Shown here piece by piece: positions 1 through 8,035 of a DNA stretch of 64,000 nucleotides. How positions within the stretch are numbered: position 1 is the stretch's first letter; every line of letters begins with the position of its first letter. The DNA comes from Enterococcus sp. DIV2402. Its GTDB lineage: Bacteria; Bacillota; Bacilli; Lactobacillales; Enterococcaceae. The translations under genes were made by a program, and so were the position numbers. The notes below the pieces were generated by a model that had not been told where the DNA came from, did no database searches, and was given only the letters and a program-made list of their open reading frames with translations. Where the stretch lies: NCBI RefSeq assembly GCF_017426705.2, contig NZ_CP147251.1, positions 3,012,501 to 3,076,500 on the forward strand, written 5' to 3'.

Positions 1-1262
1 TCTTGTGGAATAAATCCTGGCAAACTCAAAACACTAACTAAACCAAATGTATAGTTGGACACATTACTAAAACCGATAAACGCTCCACCAATAGCACCCG
101 AAATACACGCTGCGATAAATGGTTTTTTCAATGGTAGTGTAACCCCATATACTGTTGGTTCTGTAATTCCAAAAATTGCTGTAATCGTTGAAGAAAGAGC
201 TAAACCTTTTAATTTAACGCTCTTCGTAATAAAGAAGACTGCTAATGCAGCACCACCTTGTGCTAATACAGCAGGTAGTAACATTGGTACCATCGTATCA
301 AAACCAACTTGGCCTAAGTTCACCATCATAATTGGTACAAAGCCCCAATGCATACCGAACATAACGAATACTTGCCATAAACCACCCATGACAGCTCCTG
401 CAACAAGTGGACTAAAGTTATAGATGCCATTGTAAGCAGAGCCTAACCAATCACCAATAATTGTACCTAAAGGACCAATTGCAATAAATGTTACAGGTGC
501 CATAATTAAGAAAACTAATAATGGGACAGCAATAATTTGTAAGAAACTAGGAACTACTTTCTTAAAGAAGCGTTCGATATGACTTTGAACATAAACAGCT
601 AAAATAATTGGAATAACTGATGATGTATATCCACTTAAACCTAAAATAACTGGAATACCAAAGAACGAAATACTTTCACCTGCACCTGCCAAAGCAGTAA
701 TTGATGGATGAACTAAGGCCATCGCTAAAGAAACCGCTAAAAATGGACTTGTTTTAAATTTATTAGCTGCCGTAAATGCTAAAAGAATTGGTAAATAAGT
801 AAATAAACCATCGGCAACTGAGAACAAGATAACGTAAACACCTGATTCAGCTAGAATCCAGTTTAGAGTAACTGCTAATGTCAAGAATCCTTTTAAGACC
901 CCTGCCCCGGCCATTGCTCCTAAGAAAGGTGTAAAAATAGAAGAAATAATATCGACAAATTGATTAAAAATATTTCCTTTTTTACCAGCTGATTCAGCAG
1001 CATCTCCGCCACCAAAATTAGCTAGTGATGTCAACTCTTGATAAACATCACTTACATGACTACCAATAACGACTTGATATTGTCCTCCACTTTGCACAAC
1101 TTGAATAACATCATTGTCTTGTTTTAAACGCTCTGTATCAGCCTTTCCTTCATCTTTTAAAACAAAACGTAAACGTGTCGCACAATGAACCACACTGTTC
1201 ACATTTTCTTTACCGCCAACAGCATCTAGGACGCGAGCAGCAATTTCACTATTTTTACTCAT
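1..1262 (-). CDS. bglP: beta-glucoside-specific PTS transporter EIIBC (C-terminal part outside window)
   Basis: Membrane permease that takes up and phosphorylates beta-glucosides using phosphoryl groups from HPr/EIIA. The first 90 residues form an EIIB domain with the phosphorylation cysteine in NSVVHCATRLRF. They are followed by a long hydrophobic EIIC domain containing the family motif GITEPTVYGVTLPLKKPF. The gene runs off the left edge after about 420 codons, so any EIIA domain cannot be seen. The start at 1262 follows an aaaggagag ribosome binding site. It lies downstream of licT and is separated from it by a RAT/terminator switch, which indicates induction by antitermination when the sugar is present. 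The family assignment is firm; the exact sugar is inferred. Confidence 0.9.
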   Translation of the reverse strand, partial: MSKNSEIAARVLDAVGGKENVNSVVHCATRLRFVLKDEGKADTERLKQDNDVIQVVQSGGQYQVVIGSHVSDVYQELTSLANFGGGDAAESAGKKGNIFNQFVDIISSIFTPFLGAMAGAGVLKGFLTLAVTLNWILAESGVYVILFSVADGLFTYLPILLAFTAANKFKTSPFLAVSLAMALVHPSITALAGAGESISFFGIPVILGLSGYTSSVIPIILAVYVQSHIERFFKKVVPSFLQIIAVPLLVFLIMAPVTFIAIGPLGTIIGDWLGSAYNGIYNFSPLVAGAVMGGLWQVFVMFGMHWGFVPIMMVNLGQVGFDTMVPMLLPAVLAQGGAALAVFFITKSVKLKGLALSSTITAIFGITEPTVYGVTLPLKKPFIAACISGAIGGAFIGFSNVSNYTFGLVSVLSLPGFIPQ

Positions 1263-1293
1263 TTTCTTTCTCTCCTTTATAGTTTTTCTATGC

Positions 1294-1364
1294 AAAAAAA
1301 CCTAGACTGAAAAAAGAGTACGAAAAAATAGCTACGTTCGTGCTCTATTTTCAATCTAGGTTTT
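1294..1364 (-). terminator. antitermination-controlled terminator before bglP
   Basis: On the minus strand a long hairpin pairs AACCTAGA/TTGAAAATAGAG with its complement and ends in a run of T at 1294-1300. Its 5' arm overlaps the RAT site, so hairpin formation and LicT binding are mutually exclusive. Confidence 0.85.
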
Positions 1365-1386
1365 GCCTGTCTGTCAGTAACAATCC
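1358..1386 (-). promoter_or_regulatory. RAT antiterminator site for LicT upstream of bglP
   Basis: The minus strand reads GGATTGTTACTG...CAGGCAAAACCT, the classic 29-nt ribonucleic antiterminator of the BglG/SacY/LicT family. It overlaps the following terminator. LicT binding to the RNA would stop terminator formation and allow bglP transcription. Confidence 0.88.
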
Positions 1387-1401
1387 TATAATGATTGAAT
1401 G

Positions 1402-2241
1402 TTATTTTTTATCTGTCACCACTCGTTCAATATGAATGGTTAGATAGATTTTTTCTGATTGACCTAATGATTTTCCATAAGCTTTAATTAAATAGTCGTC
1501 AATACGCTCAACTGTTTGATATGCTTTAGGATACTTTGATTGCACTAAAGCAAATAAAAATTCATCTTGTTCATCAGACAACTCATCTTTTAAGTAACGC
1601 TGTGCAAAATATTGTAGATGCGTCACAATACGATGATAATTTAGCGATTGTGTATCAAGGGTTTTTCCAAAATAACGACTAATTATCGATAAAATATCGC
1701 GCACGATTTCCGTCATTTGCATGGTAGTCTGCATATTGTCATTCCCTTGATGGCTATTGACAATATGAAAAGCAATAAATCCTGCTTCTGTCTCGGGTAA
1801 TATCGCACCTAAGTCTTGTTCGACTAAAACCAATGCTTTTTGCGCTACTGCAAATTCTTTTGGATAGAATTTTTGTGTTTCCAGCAAGAGCGGATTCGGC
1901 ATTTCTATTCCTTCTTTTGATCGAACAATAGCGTAATGAATATGGTCTGTCAGCGTAATGTAAATATTATTAGATAATTCTACGTTTAAGTCAGCTTCAA
2001 CCATATCAACGATTTTCTTCACAGTATCAATTTCATCACTTGGAATATCTGAGAATAATTGCTCCATTTGACGCCCCGTAAAAGAATCTTTTAACACAAA
2101 TTCTTTTTGAACAAACGACAAATCAATCTCATCTCCAACTTTTTTCTTAAAAGCTAACCCACGGCCCATCAAAATGATTTCTTCTCCAGCATCATTGCTA
2201 GAAAGAACAACATTATTATTCAACACTTTATCAATAATCAT
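1402..2241 (-). CDS. licT: BglG-family transcriptional antiterminator (LicT type)
   Basis: RNA-binding antiterminator that lets polymerase read through terminators ahead of beta-glucoside genes. The 279 residues match the usual family length. An N-terminal CAT RNA-binding domain (about 1-55, with the motif MIIDKVLNNNVVLS) is followed by two PRD domains with histidines (for example TDHIHYAIVRS, AFHIVNSH, LNYHRIVTHL) that are phosphorylated by the PTS in this family. The start at 2241 follows an agagagg site. The gene is preceded by its own RAT/terminator, so LicT probably also controls itself, and it is followed by bglP in the same direction. Confidence 0.93.
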   Translation of the reverse strand: MIIDKVLNNNVVLSSNDAGEEIILMGRGLAFKKKVGDEIDLSFVQKEFVLKDSFTGRQMEQLFSDIPSDEIDTVKKIVDMVEADLNVELSNNIYITLTDHIHYAIVRSKEGIEMPNPLLLETQKFYPKEFAVAQKALVLVEQDLGAILPETEAGFIAFHIVNSHQGNDNMQTTMQMTEIVRDILSIISRYFGKTLDTQSLNYHRIVTHLQYFAQRYLKDELSDEQDEFLFALVQSKYPKAYQTVERIDDYLIKAYGKSLGQSEKIYLTIHIERVVTDKK

Positions 2242-2262
2242 GGCGACCTCTCTTTATACAAC

Positions 2263-2314
2263 AAAAAAAACCTAGACTCCCCCTAAACAAATTCGTTTGG
2301 TTCGTTCTGGTTTT
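2263..2314 (-). terminator. RAT-coupled terminator before licT
   Basis: The minus strand forms AAAACC-AGAAC ... GTCTAGGTTTT followed by eight T residues, with a small inner hairpin (AAACGAATTTGTTT). The 5' arm overlaps the RAT site upstream of licT. Pairing is less perfect than in the bglP terminator. Confidence 0.75.
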
Positions 2315-2336
2315 GCCTGCTTTGCAGTAACAATCC
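2308..2336 (-). promoter_or_regulatory. RAT antiterminator site upstream of licT
   Basis: The minus strand carries GGATTGTTACTGC followed by GCAGGCAAAACC, a close match to LicT-type RAT elements. It differs from the bglP RAT mainly in the loop. Confidence 0.87.
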
Positions 2337-2350
2337 GTATCACAAAAATG

Positions 2351-2379
2351 ATATTAACATAAGATTTAGAGAATTGCAA
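2351..2379 (-). promoter_or_regulatory. licT-bglP promoter
   Basis: On the minus strand there is a -35 TTGCAA, a 17-bp spacer and a -10 TAATAT. The RAT begins about 15 bases downstream, as expected for an antitermination leader. Confidence 0.7.
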
Positions 2380-2468
2380 TACAAAATGCAACCCTTTTCA
2401 ATATATTTTTTTATTTATAAAAATAGCGTATAATAAACTCATTATTTTATTATAAAGGAGTCACTTGC

Positions 2469-3206
2469 ATGTATTTAAACGAAGGCGAACGAATTGATCA
2501 ATTGTACGCAGATGATATTCAAATTATTCAAAGCTCAAAAGTCTTTTCATTTTCACTTGATGCGGTTTTATTGGCCAATTTTCCAGCCATCCCCAAACGT
2601 GGAAAGATTGTTGATTTATGCGCAGGAAATGGCGCAGTTGGCTTGTTTATTAGTCGTAAAACAAACGCTCACATCTATCAAATCGAATTACAAGAAAAAT
2701 TAGCCGACATGGCACAACGAAGCATTCAATTAAATCAATTGGAAGAACAAATGACCGTTTATACGATGGATTTAACAAACGCTTTAACAAAAATCAAAGG
2801 GGATTCGGTTGATCTATTAGTCTGTAATCCTCCTTATTTCAAAAATAGTGAGACAGGCATTAAAAATCCGAATCCACATTTGGCGATTGCTCGGCATGAA
2901 ATTCACACCAGTTTAGATGAAGTCATCCATGTATCGAGTAAACTTTTAAAAACCAATGGACGACTCGCAATGGTTCATCGTCCTGATCGTTTTTTGGATA
3001 TTATTGACAGCATGCGTCGCCATCGAATTGTTCCCAAACGAATTCAATTTGTCTATCCTAAAGTAGGTAAAGAAGCGAATATTCTATTAATCGAAGGCAT
3101 AAAAGATGGCAAGCAAGATGGTTTTAAAGTCGCTCCGCCATTAATTACGTATGACCAAGATGGAAACTACAATCCTGAGACAAGGAAAATGCTGTATGGA
3201 AACTAA
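2469..3206 (+). CDS. tRNA1(Val) (adenine-37-N6)-methyltransferase-like protein (YabB/TrmN6 family)
   Basis: SAM-dependent N6-adenine methyltransferase with a Rossmann fold. The SAM site is seen in IVDLCAGNGAVGLF (about residues 47-60) and the catalytic NPPY motif in LLVCNPPYFKNS. At 245 residues the length fits the family. An aaaggag site precedes the start and a TATAAT box lies at 2429-2434. The next gene, a GIY-YIG protein, overlaps its end by 11 bases. The same pairing (yabB-yazA) is known in Bacillus. The exact tRNA substrate is inferred from the family. Confidence 0.85.
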   Translation: MYLNEGERIDQLYADDIQIIQSSKVFSFSLDAVLLANFPAIPKRGKIVDLCAGNGAVGLFISRKTNAHIYQIELQEKLADMAQRSIQLNQLEEQMTVYTMDLTNALTKIKGDSVDLLVCNPPYFKNSETGIKNPNPHLAIARHEIHTSLDEVIHVSSKLLKTNGRLAMVHRPDRFLDIIDSMRRHRIVPKRIQFVYPKVGKEANILLIEGIKDGKQDGFKVAPPLITYDQDGNYNPETRKMLYGN

Positions 3207-3498
3207 ACATTATTTTTATGTCTTAGAATGTAAAGACCAGACCTTTTACGGTGGGTACACAACTGATTTAACGCGACGATTAGCAGAACACAACGCTGGA
3301 ACGGGTGCTAAATACACTCGATTGGCTCGTCGACGTCCCTTAAAAATGATTCATGCGGAAGTCTTCGAGACTCGCAGCGAAGCAACCAAAGCCGAAGCTG
3401 CCTTTAAGAAATTATCTCGTAAACAAAAAGAAATTTATCTTAAAAACAATCCGTCGCTTTCCGTTCTAGATGAAAAAAGCGTGTCTTCAGTTCATTGA
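3196..3498 (+). CDS. GIY-YIG nuclease-fold protein (YazA/UPF0213 type)
   Basis: Small 100-residue protein made almost entirely of a GIY-YIG domain: FYVLECKDQTFYGGYTTDL at the N terminus (here in the form YVLEC...YGGYT), then RRLAEHNAGTGAKYT. The start is placed at the ATG at 3196, giving a normal N terminus. A longer reading from 3151 would extend far into the methyltransferase gene. It is co-transcribed with the methyltransferase. The function of this family is not settled; an endonuclease role is inferred from the fold. Confidence 0.85.
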   Translation: METKHYFYVLECKDQTFYGGYTTDLTRRLAEHNAGTGAKYTRLARRRPLKMIHAEVFETRSEATKAEAAFKKLSRKQKEIYLKNNPSLSVLDEKSVSSVH

Positions 3499-3515
3499 AG
3501 ACACACTTTTTTATT
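3480..3515. terminator. bidirectional rho-independent terminator
   Basis: GTGTCTTCA/TGAAGACAC stem (3481-3489 with 3496-3504). A T run follows on the plus strand and a T run also lies on the minus side. It ends both the methyltransferase/GIY-YIG operon and the convergent operon starting at 5915. Confidence 0.85.
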
Positions 3516-3579
3516 TTACAATTCTTTTGGGTAAGAGCATCCAGATTAAACCAAAGATAAATAATAAGAGAAACAACAT
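3511..3579 (-). CDS. 22-residue membrane peptide, translationally coupled
   Basis: A short reading frame starting ATG TTG TTT CTC and ending at a stop at 3511-3513. It encodes 22 residues: a hydrophobic stretch (MLFLLLFIFGLIWMLLP) and a basic tail (KRIVK). Its ATG shares one base with the stop codon of the upstream membrane protein gene (TAATG), and a strong agaaggaa site lies 7-8 bases ahead. The operon terminator follows directly. This is a single-span micropeptide by appearance. No known family was recognised, so function is unknown. A chance frame is possible, but the coupling and the ribosome binding site argue against it. Confidence 0.6.
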   Translation of the reverse strand: MLFLLLFIFGLIWMLLPKRIVK

Positions 3580-3941
3580 TATACATTCCTTCTTTCTGGC
3601 GTTTTTTTCACTAATATTCTAGCGAGAGCAACGATTATACATAAGAAACTAACGATAAAATAAAAGACAATATACGGAGAATCACTTCCTGCAATCTCTA
3701 AAATACCTTGTAAAATGAAACCATTGATTAAGATTACTATTCCGGCATGGTATAAAAAAGACAACTTTGAATGGTTAACACTTGCTACAACTATCCAGAT
3801 AATTAGCCCTACGATAGGAACTATCCAGATATAGCGTAAAGCTGGTGAAACGACACCATGACTGAATTGATGATACACAACTTGAAAAATAAATAAGAAA
3901 ATACTACTTATTACATAACGAATGATAGTTTTGGGAATCAT
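3579..3941 (-). CDS. hypothetical four-helix membrane protein
   Basis: 120 residues with four predicted membrane segments (about 7-25, 36-53, 62-82, 88-110) and a basic C terminus (KKTPERRNV). No family was recognised. It starts 11 bases after the phosphodiester glycosidase gene and its stop overlaps the start of the 22-residue peptide. It therefore belongs to the envelope operon transcribed from 5951-5982. Confidence 0.7.
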   Translation of the reverse strand: MIPKTIIRYVISSIFLFIFQVVYHQFSHGVVSPALRYIWIVPIVGLIIWIVVASVNHSKLSFLYHAGIVILINGFILQGILEIAGSDSPYIVFYFIVSFLCIIVALARILVKKTPERRNV

Positions 3942-3952
3942 TGATTTTCCTC

Positions 3953-4867
3953 CTATTCATAACCAAAATACACAATATCGCTAACAGAACGTTCCGAGCT
4001 TCCTTGGCCACCCACGGGCGTATTGATAACTTGTCCATTGAAATACAAGGTCGTTGAACCGCCCCCGTCTAAGTTATAGGCTGTTGTGGCACCCACTTGT
4101 TGGAATACTTCAGCTAATTGATATAAACTCAATCCTTCACTCTCATCAGTTCGGCCATCTGAGACCACTAACACATAATGGTTTTCACTAATTTGTCCAA
4201 TGGCAGTTCTTGGATTACTACTCATCGACTGTCCCACTTCAGTGGCAGTATCCACCACGATTTCACTGTTTTCAATTAATGCTGGACCAAACGATAAAAC
4301 CTGTTGAACACCACTATCTAATAATTCTTGTGCCGATATTTCGCCTTCATCAATAATTGATAAATCGCCATTTTCATCAATGACTAAATCTTCTTGTCCG
4401 TCAACGCCACTTTCACGATATAAATTGCCATTACGCAAGACGTAGCCGCTACTTCTAAACCCATAAAAATCACCATTAATCGCTAAAATTGCCTTATTTT
4501 CTTCGGCAATCGTCGAAGTTGCTTCCTTAATATTGCGACCATACGTATTTTGTGCCAAAGCAGTCTTCAAATAACTTGGATCAGATACTTGAATATCCAC
4601 TACATAAGCTGTTGTATTATTAACAACTTGTTCATCAATCGTAAGTTGGATGTTTTCATCGGAATAACTCGTTTCAGTAATAACTGGCTCCGTTGTTTCA
4701 GTCGTTTCGTCTGTAGTGGTTGACTCACTTGCAATCTGATTGCTAGCAATCACTGTTTCAGCTTGGGGTAAAACGAACGCCTTTAATAACACATAACTGT
4801 CAGCACCTATCAAAAGCAGAATAAATATGCTGACGACTGCCATTTTTTTCTTAAACCATCGCTTCAT
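3953..4867 (-). CDS. phosphodiester glycosidase family protein (NAGPA/DUF2233 domain)
   Basis: Membrane-anchored extracellular protein of 304 residues. An N-terminal basic stretch plus one membrane helix (about 6-25) is followed by a Thr/Glu-rich linker and a phosphodiester glycosidase domain with ILAINGDFYGFRSSGYVLRNG and the hallmark YNLDGGGSTTLYFNG. Members of this family remove sugars linked through phosphodiesters, as in the mannose-6-phosphate uncovering enzyme. The ATG at 4867 is chosen because an aggagg site lies 7 bases upstream. It lies next to a GT2-GtrA glycosyltransferase, so a linked pair adding and trimming sugars on a surface polymer is plausible but inferred. Confidence 0.85.
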   Translation of the reverse strand: MKRWFKKKMAVVSIFILLLIGADSYVLLKAFVLPQAETVIASNQIASESTTTDETTETTEPVITETSYSDENIQLTIDEQVVNNTTAYVVDIQVSDPSYLKTALAQNTYGRNIKEATSTIAEENKAILAINGDFYGFRSSGYVLRNGNLYRESGVDGQEDLVIDENGDLSIIDEGEISAQELLDSGVQQVLSFGPALIENSEIVVDTATEVGQSMSSNPRTAIGQISENHYVLVVSDGRTDESEGLSLYQLAEVFQQVGATTAYNLDGGGSTTLYFNGQVINTPVGGQGSSERSVSDIVYFGYE

Positions 4868-4880
4868 CTCATGTCCTCCT

Positions 4881-5915
4881 TTAATTTGCAAAAATCATTC
4901 GCCGCTGAATAATAAAACTAGCGATAAATAAACAACTGTCAACCAGGATCTTGCTAATAAACACAGACGATATCATTGTATTAAACCAAGAAACGCCTAA
5001 CCAACTAAGGAGCAATTGGGTAAGAAACAGGATGCCATATTTCCAAAACGATTGACGCATACTATGCTGCGAATGAAAAACTACGATACGATTAATTTGA
5101 TAGTTATAAACTCCAGATAAAATCCGTGCAAACGAGGTCGCAAAAAGTAACGCACCAGCTGATTCTCCAACAATTAAACTTAATAGAACAAATAATGCCA
5201 AATCAACGATTGAAGACGAGAGTGACGCAAATAAAAAAGTCACAAGTGGTTTATAAATCAAGAAGGAATCTTGAATCACTCGAAAATGTGAGCCTTGGTT
5301 ATTTTCTTCATAAACAGTAGTAATGGGGATGGTAGCTAACTGATACCCTTTATGAGGTAGTTCTAATAGCTGATTCATTTCATATTCGAATCGTTCTCCC
5401 GAAATCATCAATAATTCAGGAATATCATGCAATGAAAATTTTCGTAAGCCCGTTTGTGTATCTGTTAGCCAAATACCTGTTGATGCATAATACATACACG
5501 TTGTCATGCGGTTACCTAACCAGCTACGCAAAGGTGTTTGCTTCAAATAAAACTGACGAACACCTAATAAAAGTTTCCCTGAAATTGGGAGATAGTGATC
5601 AATCATTTGCTGAATGTCGGCTAGCGTATGTTGCCCATCGCTATCGGCTGTCACTAACCAACGTGCAGCGGGATAATTGTCCATAATATAGGTCATGCCA
5701 TGCTTCAATGCATATCCTTTTCCATGATTCTCTGAGTAGGACAATACGGTAATGCCTAACGTTTGCATTTCTTCAAATAAAAACTGATATTTTTCACCAC
5801 TTCCATCATCAACAACAACAATTGGAACAGTGCTAGCTTCTGTTAACACTCGAAGAAAAGCGAGTGTCTGTTCATCCGGTTGATAACTGGGGATCAATAA
5901 GACGGTTTCTTTCAT
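4881..5915 (-). CDS. bifunctional GT2 glycosyltransferase / GtrA-like membrane protein
   Basis: The N-terminal 220 residues are a polyprenol-phosphate sugar transferase of the DPM1/GtrB type: LIPSYQPDEQTL, VVVDDGSGEKY, and the DXD-like TADSDGQHT. The C-terminal 120 residues contain four membrane helices of the GtrA type (SFARILSGVYNYQINRIVVF). Such fusions charge undecaprenyl phosphate with a sugar and move it across the membrane. The start at 5915 follows GGAGTTACCG; an upstream ATG at 5930 would place the ribosome binding site inside the gene. First gene of the operon under the CiaR-type promoter. Confidence 0.88.
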   Translation of the reverse strand: MKETVLLIPSYQPDEQTLAFLRVLTEASTVPIVVVDDGSGEKYQFLFEEMQTLGITVLSYSENHGKGYALKHGMTYIMDNYPAARWLVTADSDGQHTLADIQQMIDHYLPISGKLLLGVRQFYLKQTPLRSWLGNRMTTCMYYASTGIWLTDTQTGLRKFSLHDIPELLMISGERFEYEMNQLLELPHKGYQLATIPITTVYEENNQGSHFRVIQDSFLIYKPLVTFLFASLSSSIVDLALFVLLSLIVGESAGALLFATSFARILSGVYNYQINRIVVFHSQHSMRQSFWKYGILFLTQLLLSWLGVSWFNTMISSVFISKILVDSCLFIASFIIQRRMIFAN

Positions 5916-5950
5916 CGGTAACTCCTCCATTCAATGTAGTGATATCTTTG

Positions 5951-5982
5951 ATTATACGAAGTTACCTTAAAGTCACCTTAAA
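5951..5982 (-). promoter_or_regulatory. promoter with CiaR-type direct repeat
   Basis: The minus strand reads TTTAAG-N5-TTTAAG (5966-5971 and 5977-5982), then 9 bases, then a perfect TATAAT (5951-5956). There is no good -35. TTTAAG-N5-TTTAAG is the known CiaR binding site in streptococci, placed about one helical turn upstream of the -10 in activated promoters. A CiaR-like regulator is encoded at 63355-64000. Confidence 0.72.
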
Positions 5983-6016
5983 ACAAAAAGGCCTTTTGAA
6001 TGTTATTCAAAAGACC
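5983..6016 (-). terminator. second terminator downstream of the CLC gene
   Basis: Minus-strand hairpin GGTCTTTTGAAT / ATTCAAAAGGCC followed by TTTTTGTTTT. It lies just upstream of the CiaR-type promoter and insulates it from transcription coming out of the CLC gene. Confidence 0.7.
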
Positions 6017-6090
6017 ATCGCTAAAAATGGGTACGAAGAATATTTAGTCATAAAGTACTTAGAACCAGCTTTTGTTTCATTTTTTGATGA

Positions 6091-6132
6091 AAACAAAAAA
6101 TTGAGGTCTTTGCATAAAATGCAAAAGCCCCA
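6091..6132 (-). terminator. terminator of the CLC gene
   Basis: Minus-strand stem GGGGCTTTTGCAT / ATGCAAAGACCTC, then AATTTTTTGTTTT. Confidence 0.78.
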
Positions 6133-6137
6133 GTTTG

Positions 6138-7331
6138 TTAGCCAATTTTTTGATTGCCATAAATACTACGATTACCATTACACATAAACGCAATACCACA
6201 AACAATTAAGAAATAAGGTAAATAATTAAAACCAAATACTTCGCCACCAATTAACATGGGCGCCAACAGTGTATTCGTGGCACTACCAAAAACACTGGCA
6301 TAACCCAACGCTGCGGCTAAAACTACAGGAATTCCCAAAACGGGTGCTAGAATGACTCCAAGTGAAGCACCGATTGCAAAAAGTGGCGTTACTTCGCCGC
6401 CTTGGAAGCCCGCACTCACAGTAAGTACCGTGAAGATTAATTTCAAAAGCCAGTCATAAAGTTCAATCGTTCCACCATTAAAGCTAAAACTGATGAGGTT
6501 TGTACCTAGACCTGAATAGCGGCCTTGGAAAAAGAGCACGAATAAAATACTTAAAATAATTCCCACAATCCCAATACGACGGACCGCATTCGGAATATAT
6601 TTCACTAAGAAGCCTTTCGCCCATTTTAAGCTATCTGAAAATGCCCAGCCACTAAAACCAAAAGCCATTCCTAAAACAATTAATTTAAGTGCAAACCAAA
6701 CATCAAAAGTAATTGGCACATCCAAGGCAACCGAAAACTTCTCTAATCCTAAAAATGCAGACGTATTGCTTGCGACAAAAGCAGCAATCATCGTTGGTAA
6801 CAACGCATCATAACGCAATTTTCCAATCACTAAAACTTCCATAGCAAAAAAACTTGCCGCAATAGGTGTTTGGAACAGACCTGCAAATCCTGCCGCCATC
6901 CCGATAACAATAAACTGGCTTGCATCGACACCTTTAATTAGTTTGCCAATCCAGTGCGCAACAGTTGCCCCTACTTGAACCGCCACACCTTCACGACCTG
7001 CACTACCACCAAATAAATGTGTCAACCAAGTCCCTACAATAACAAAAGGCGTTAAACGTTTTGGAATGAGATCCTCTTCATTATGACCTACTTGAAAAAT
7101 CAGACCCATTCCTTGCGAACTAGTTTTGCCATAATTCAAAAATACATAAACAAACAACATTCCAACAGGTGCTAAAAATGGAATGAGGTAAAGAAAGTGC
7201 GCCTCTCGAAATTCAGTGAGCGCAAGTAAAACTCTTCCAAAAAGCGTATCAATACCACCAACAATTAACCCAATAAAAATACTCAACAAACTAATAATTG
7301 CTACTTCTTGTTTTTTACCAGTAATTTCCAT
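6138..7331 (-). CDS. CLC-family transporter, probable fluoride/proton antiporter (CLC-F clade)
   Basis: Multi-span CLC protein of 397 residues. The gating glutamate is Glu114 in the motif AGREGVAV. The position that is Ser in chloride-type CLCs (GSGIP) is Met75 here, in SQGMGLIFQ. Replacement of that Ser by Met is the recognised signature of the fluoride-exporting CLC-F clade, studied in an Enterococcus homologue. The start at 7331 follows GAGGAGAG. It lies 56 bases after efp, with the efp terminator between them, so it may depend on read-through. No fluoride riboswitch was seen upstream. Fluoride specificity is inferred from the motif. Confidence 0.8.
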   Translation of the reverse strand: MEITGKKQEVAIISLLSIFIGLIVGGIDTLFGRVLLALTEFREAHFLYLIPFLAPVGMLFVYVFLNYGKTSSQGMGLIFQVGHNEEDLIPKRLTPFVIVGTWLTHLFGGSAGREGVAVQVGATVAHWIGKLIKGVDASQFIVIGMAAGFAGLFQTPIAASFFAMEVLVIGKLRYDALLPTMIAAFVASNTSAFLGLEKFSVALDVPITFDVWFALKLIVLGMAFGFSGWAFSDSLKWAKGFLVKYIPNAVRRIGIVGIILSILFVLFFQGRYSGLGTNLISFSFNGGTIELYDWLLKLIFTVLTVSAGFQGGEVTPLFAIGASLGVILAPVLGIPVVLAAALGYASVFGSATNTLLAPMLIGGEVFGFNYLPYFLIVCGIAFMCNGNRSIYGNQKIG

Positions 7332-7344
7332 AATTTCTCTCCTC

Positions 7345-7383
7345 AAAAAGAAAACGCTAAGCAGCTTTCACTACTTAACGTTT
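7345..7383 (-). terminator. terminator between efp and the CLC gene
   Basis: Minus-strand 12-bp stem AACGTTAAGTAG / CTGCTTAGCGTT (with G-U pairs), 6-base loop, then TTCTTTTT. Confidence 0.8.
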
Positions 7384-7387
7384 TTTA

Positions 7388-7951
7388 TTATTTACCAGCG
7401 CGTTTTAAGTAAGTACCTTCTGCTGTATTGATTTCTAATAATTCGCCTGCTTCCACGAAATCTGGCACGTTGACAACTAAACCAGTTTCCATCGTCGCTG
7501 GTTTACCAGAACCAGTTACTGTTGCACCTTTAATAGATGGTTGTGTTTCTTCAACACGTAAAACAACTGTGTTTGGCAATTGAATACCGATTACTTCTGA
7601 ACCGAAGAATTGGATTTTAACTTCCATGTTTTCTAAAATGTATTTCATTTCTTCAGCAACTACTTCAGTAGGAATTTCATATTGGTCATATGTTTCTAAG
7701 TCCATGAAATATGCTGTATCTTCCATTGTATATAGATATTGTACTGTTTTTGTATCAATGTGTGCTTTTTCAAACTTTTCATCAGGACGGAAAGTTGTAT
7801 CGTAAGTTGCCCCAGTACGTACGTCTCTTAGTTTCATACGCATTACTGTGTTTCCTTTACCAGGTTTGTGGTGGCTTTGATCCAATACTTTAATTAATTT
7901 ACCATCTTGTACAAAAGTCATACCAGCTCTTAAATCACTTGCTGCAATCAT
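7388..7951 (-). CDS. efp: translation elongation factor P
   Basis: Ribosome-binding factor that relieves stalling at polyproline stretches. 187 residues, the normal length: KOW-like N-terminal domain with the acceptor loop HHKPGKGN (Lys32 at the tip, the residue modified in Bacillus), a central OB domain and the C-terminal OB domain with [18 protein letters not shown]. The start at 7951 follows AAAGGAG. Apparently monocistronic because a terminator follows. Confidence 0.96.
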   Translation of the reverse strand: MIAASDLRAGMTFVQDGKLIKVLDQSHHKPGKGNTVMRMKLRDVRTGATYDTTFRPDEKFEKAHIDTKTVQYLYTMEDTAYFMDLETYDQYEIPTEVVAEEMKYILENMEVKIQFFGSEVIGIQLPNTVVLRVEETQPSIKGATVTGSGKPATMETGLVVNVPDFVEAGELLEINTAEGTYLKRAGK

Positions 7952-8035
7952 GTTTTAACGTCTCCTTTGTTCTTAAAATCGTCCTTTTCCATTTTAGCAG
8001 AAGCCTATCAAATAAGCTAGTATTGTTAATTAAAT

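Noticed and set aside
5864..6187. 107-codon plus-strand frame between the GT2-GtrA and CLC genes
   Set aside because: It covers a promoter and two terminators of the minus strand and has no ribosome binding site.
7332..7390. Fluoride riboswitch ahead of the CLC gene
   Set aside because: The 56-base spacer is filled by the efp terminator and the ribosome binding site; the conserved crcB-motif core was not seen.
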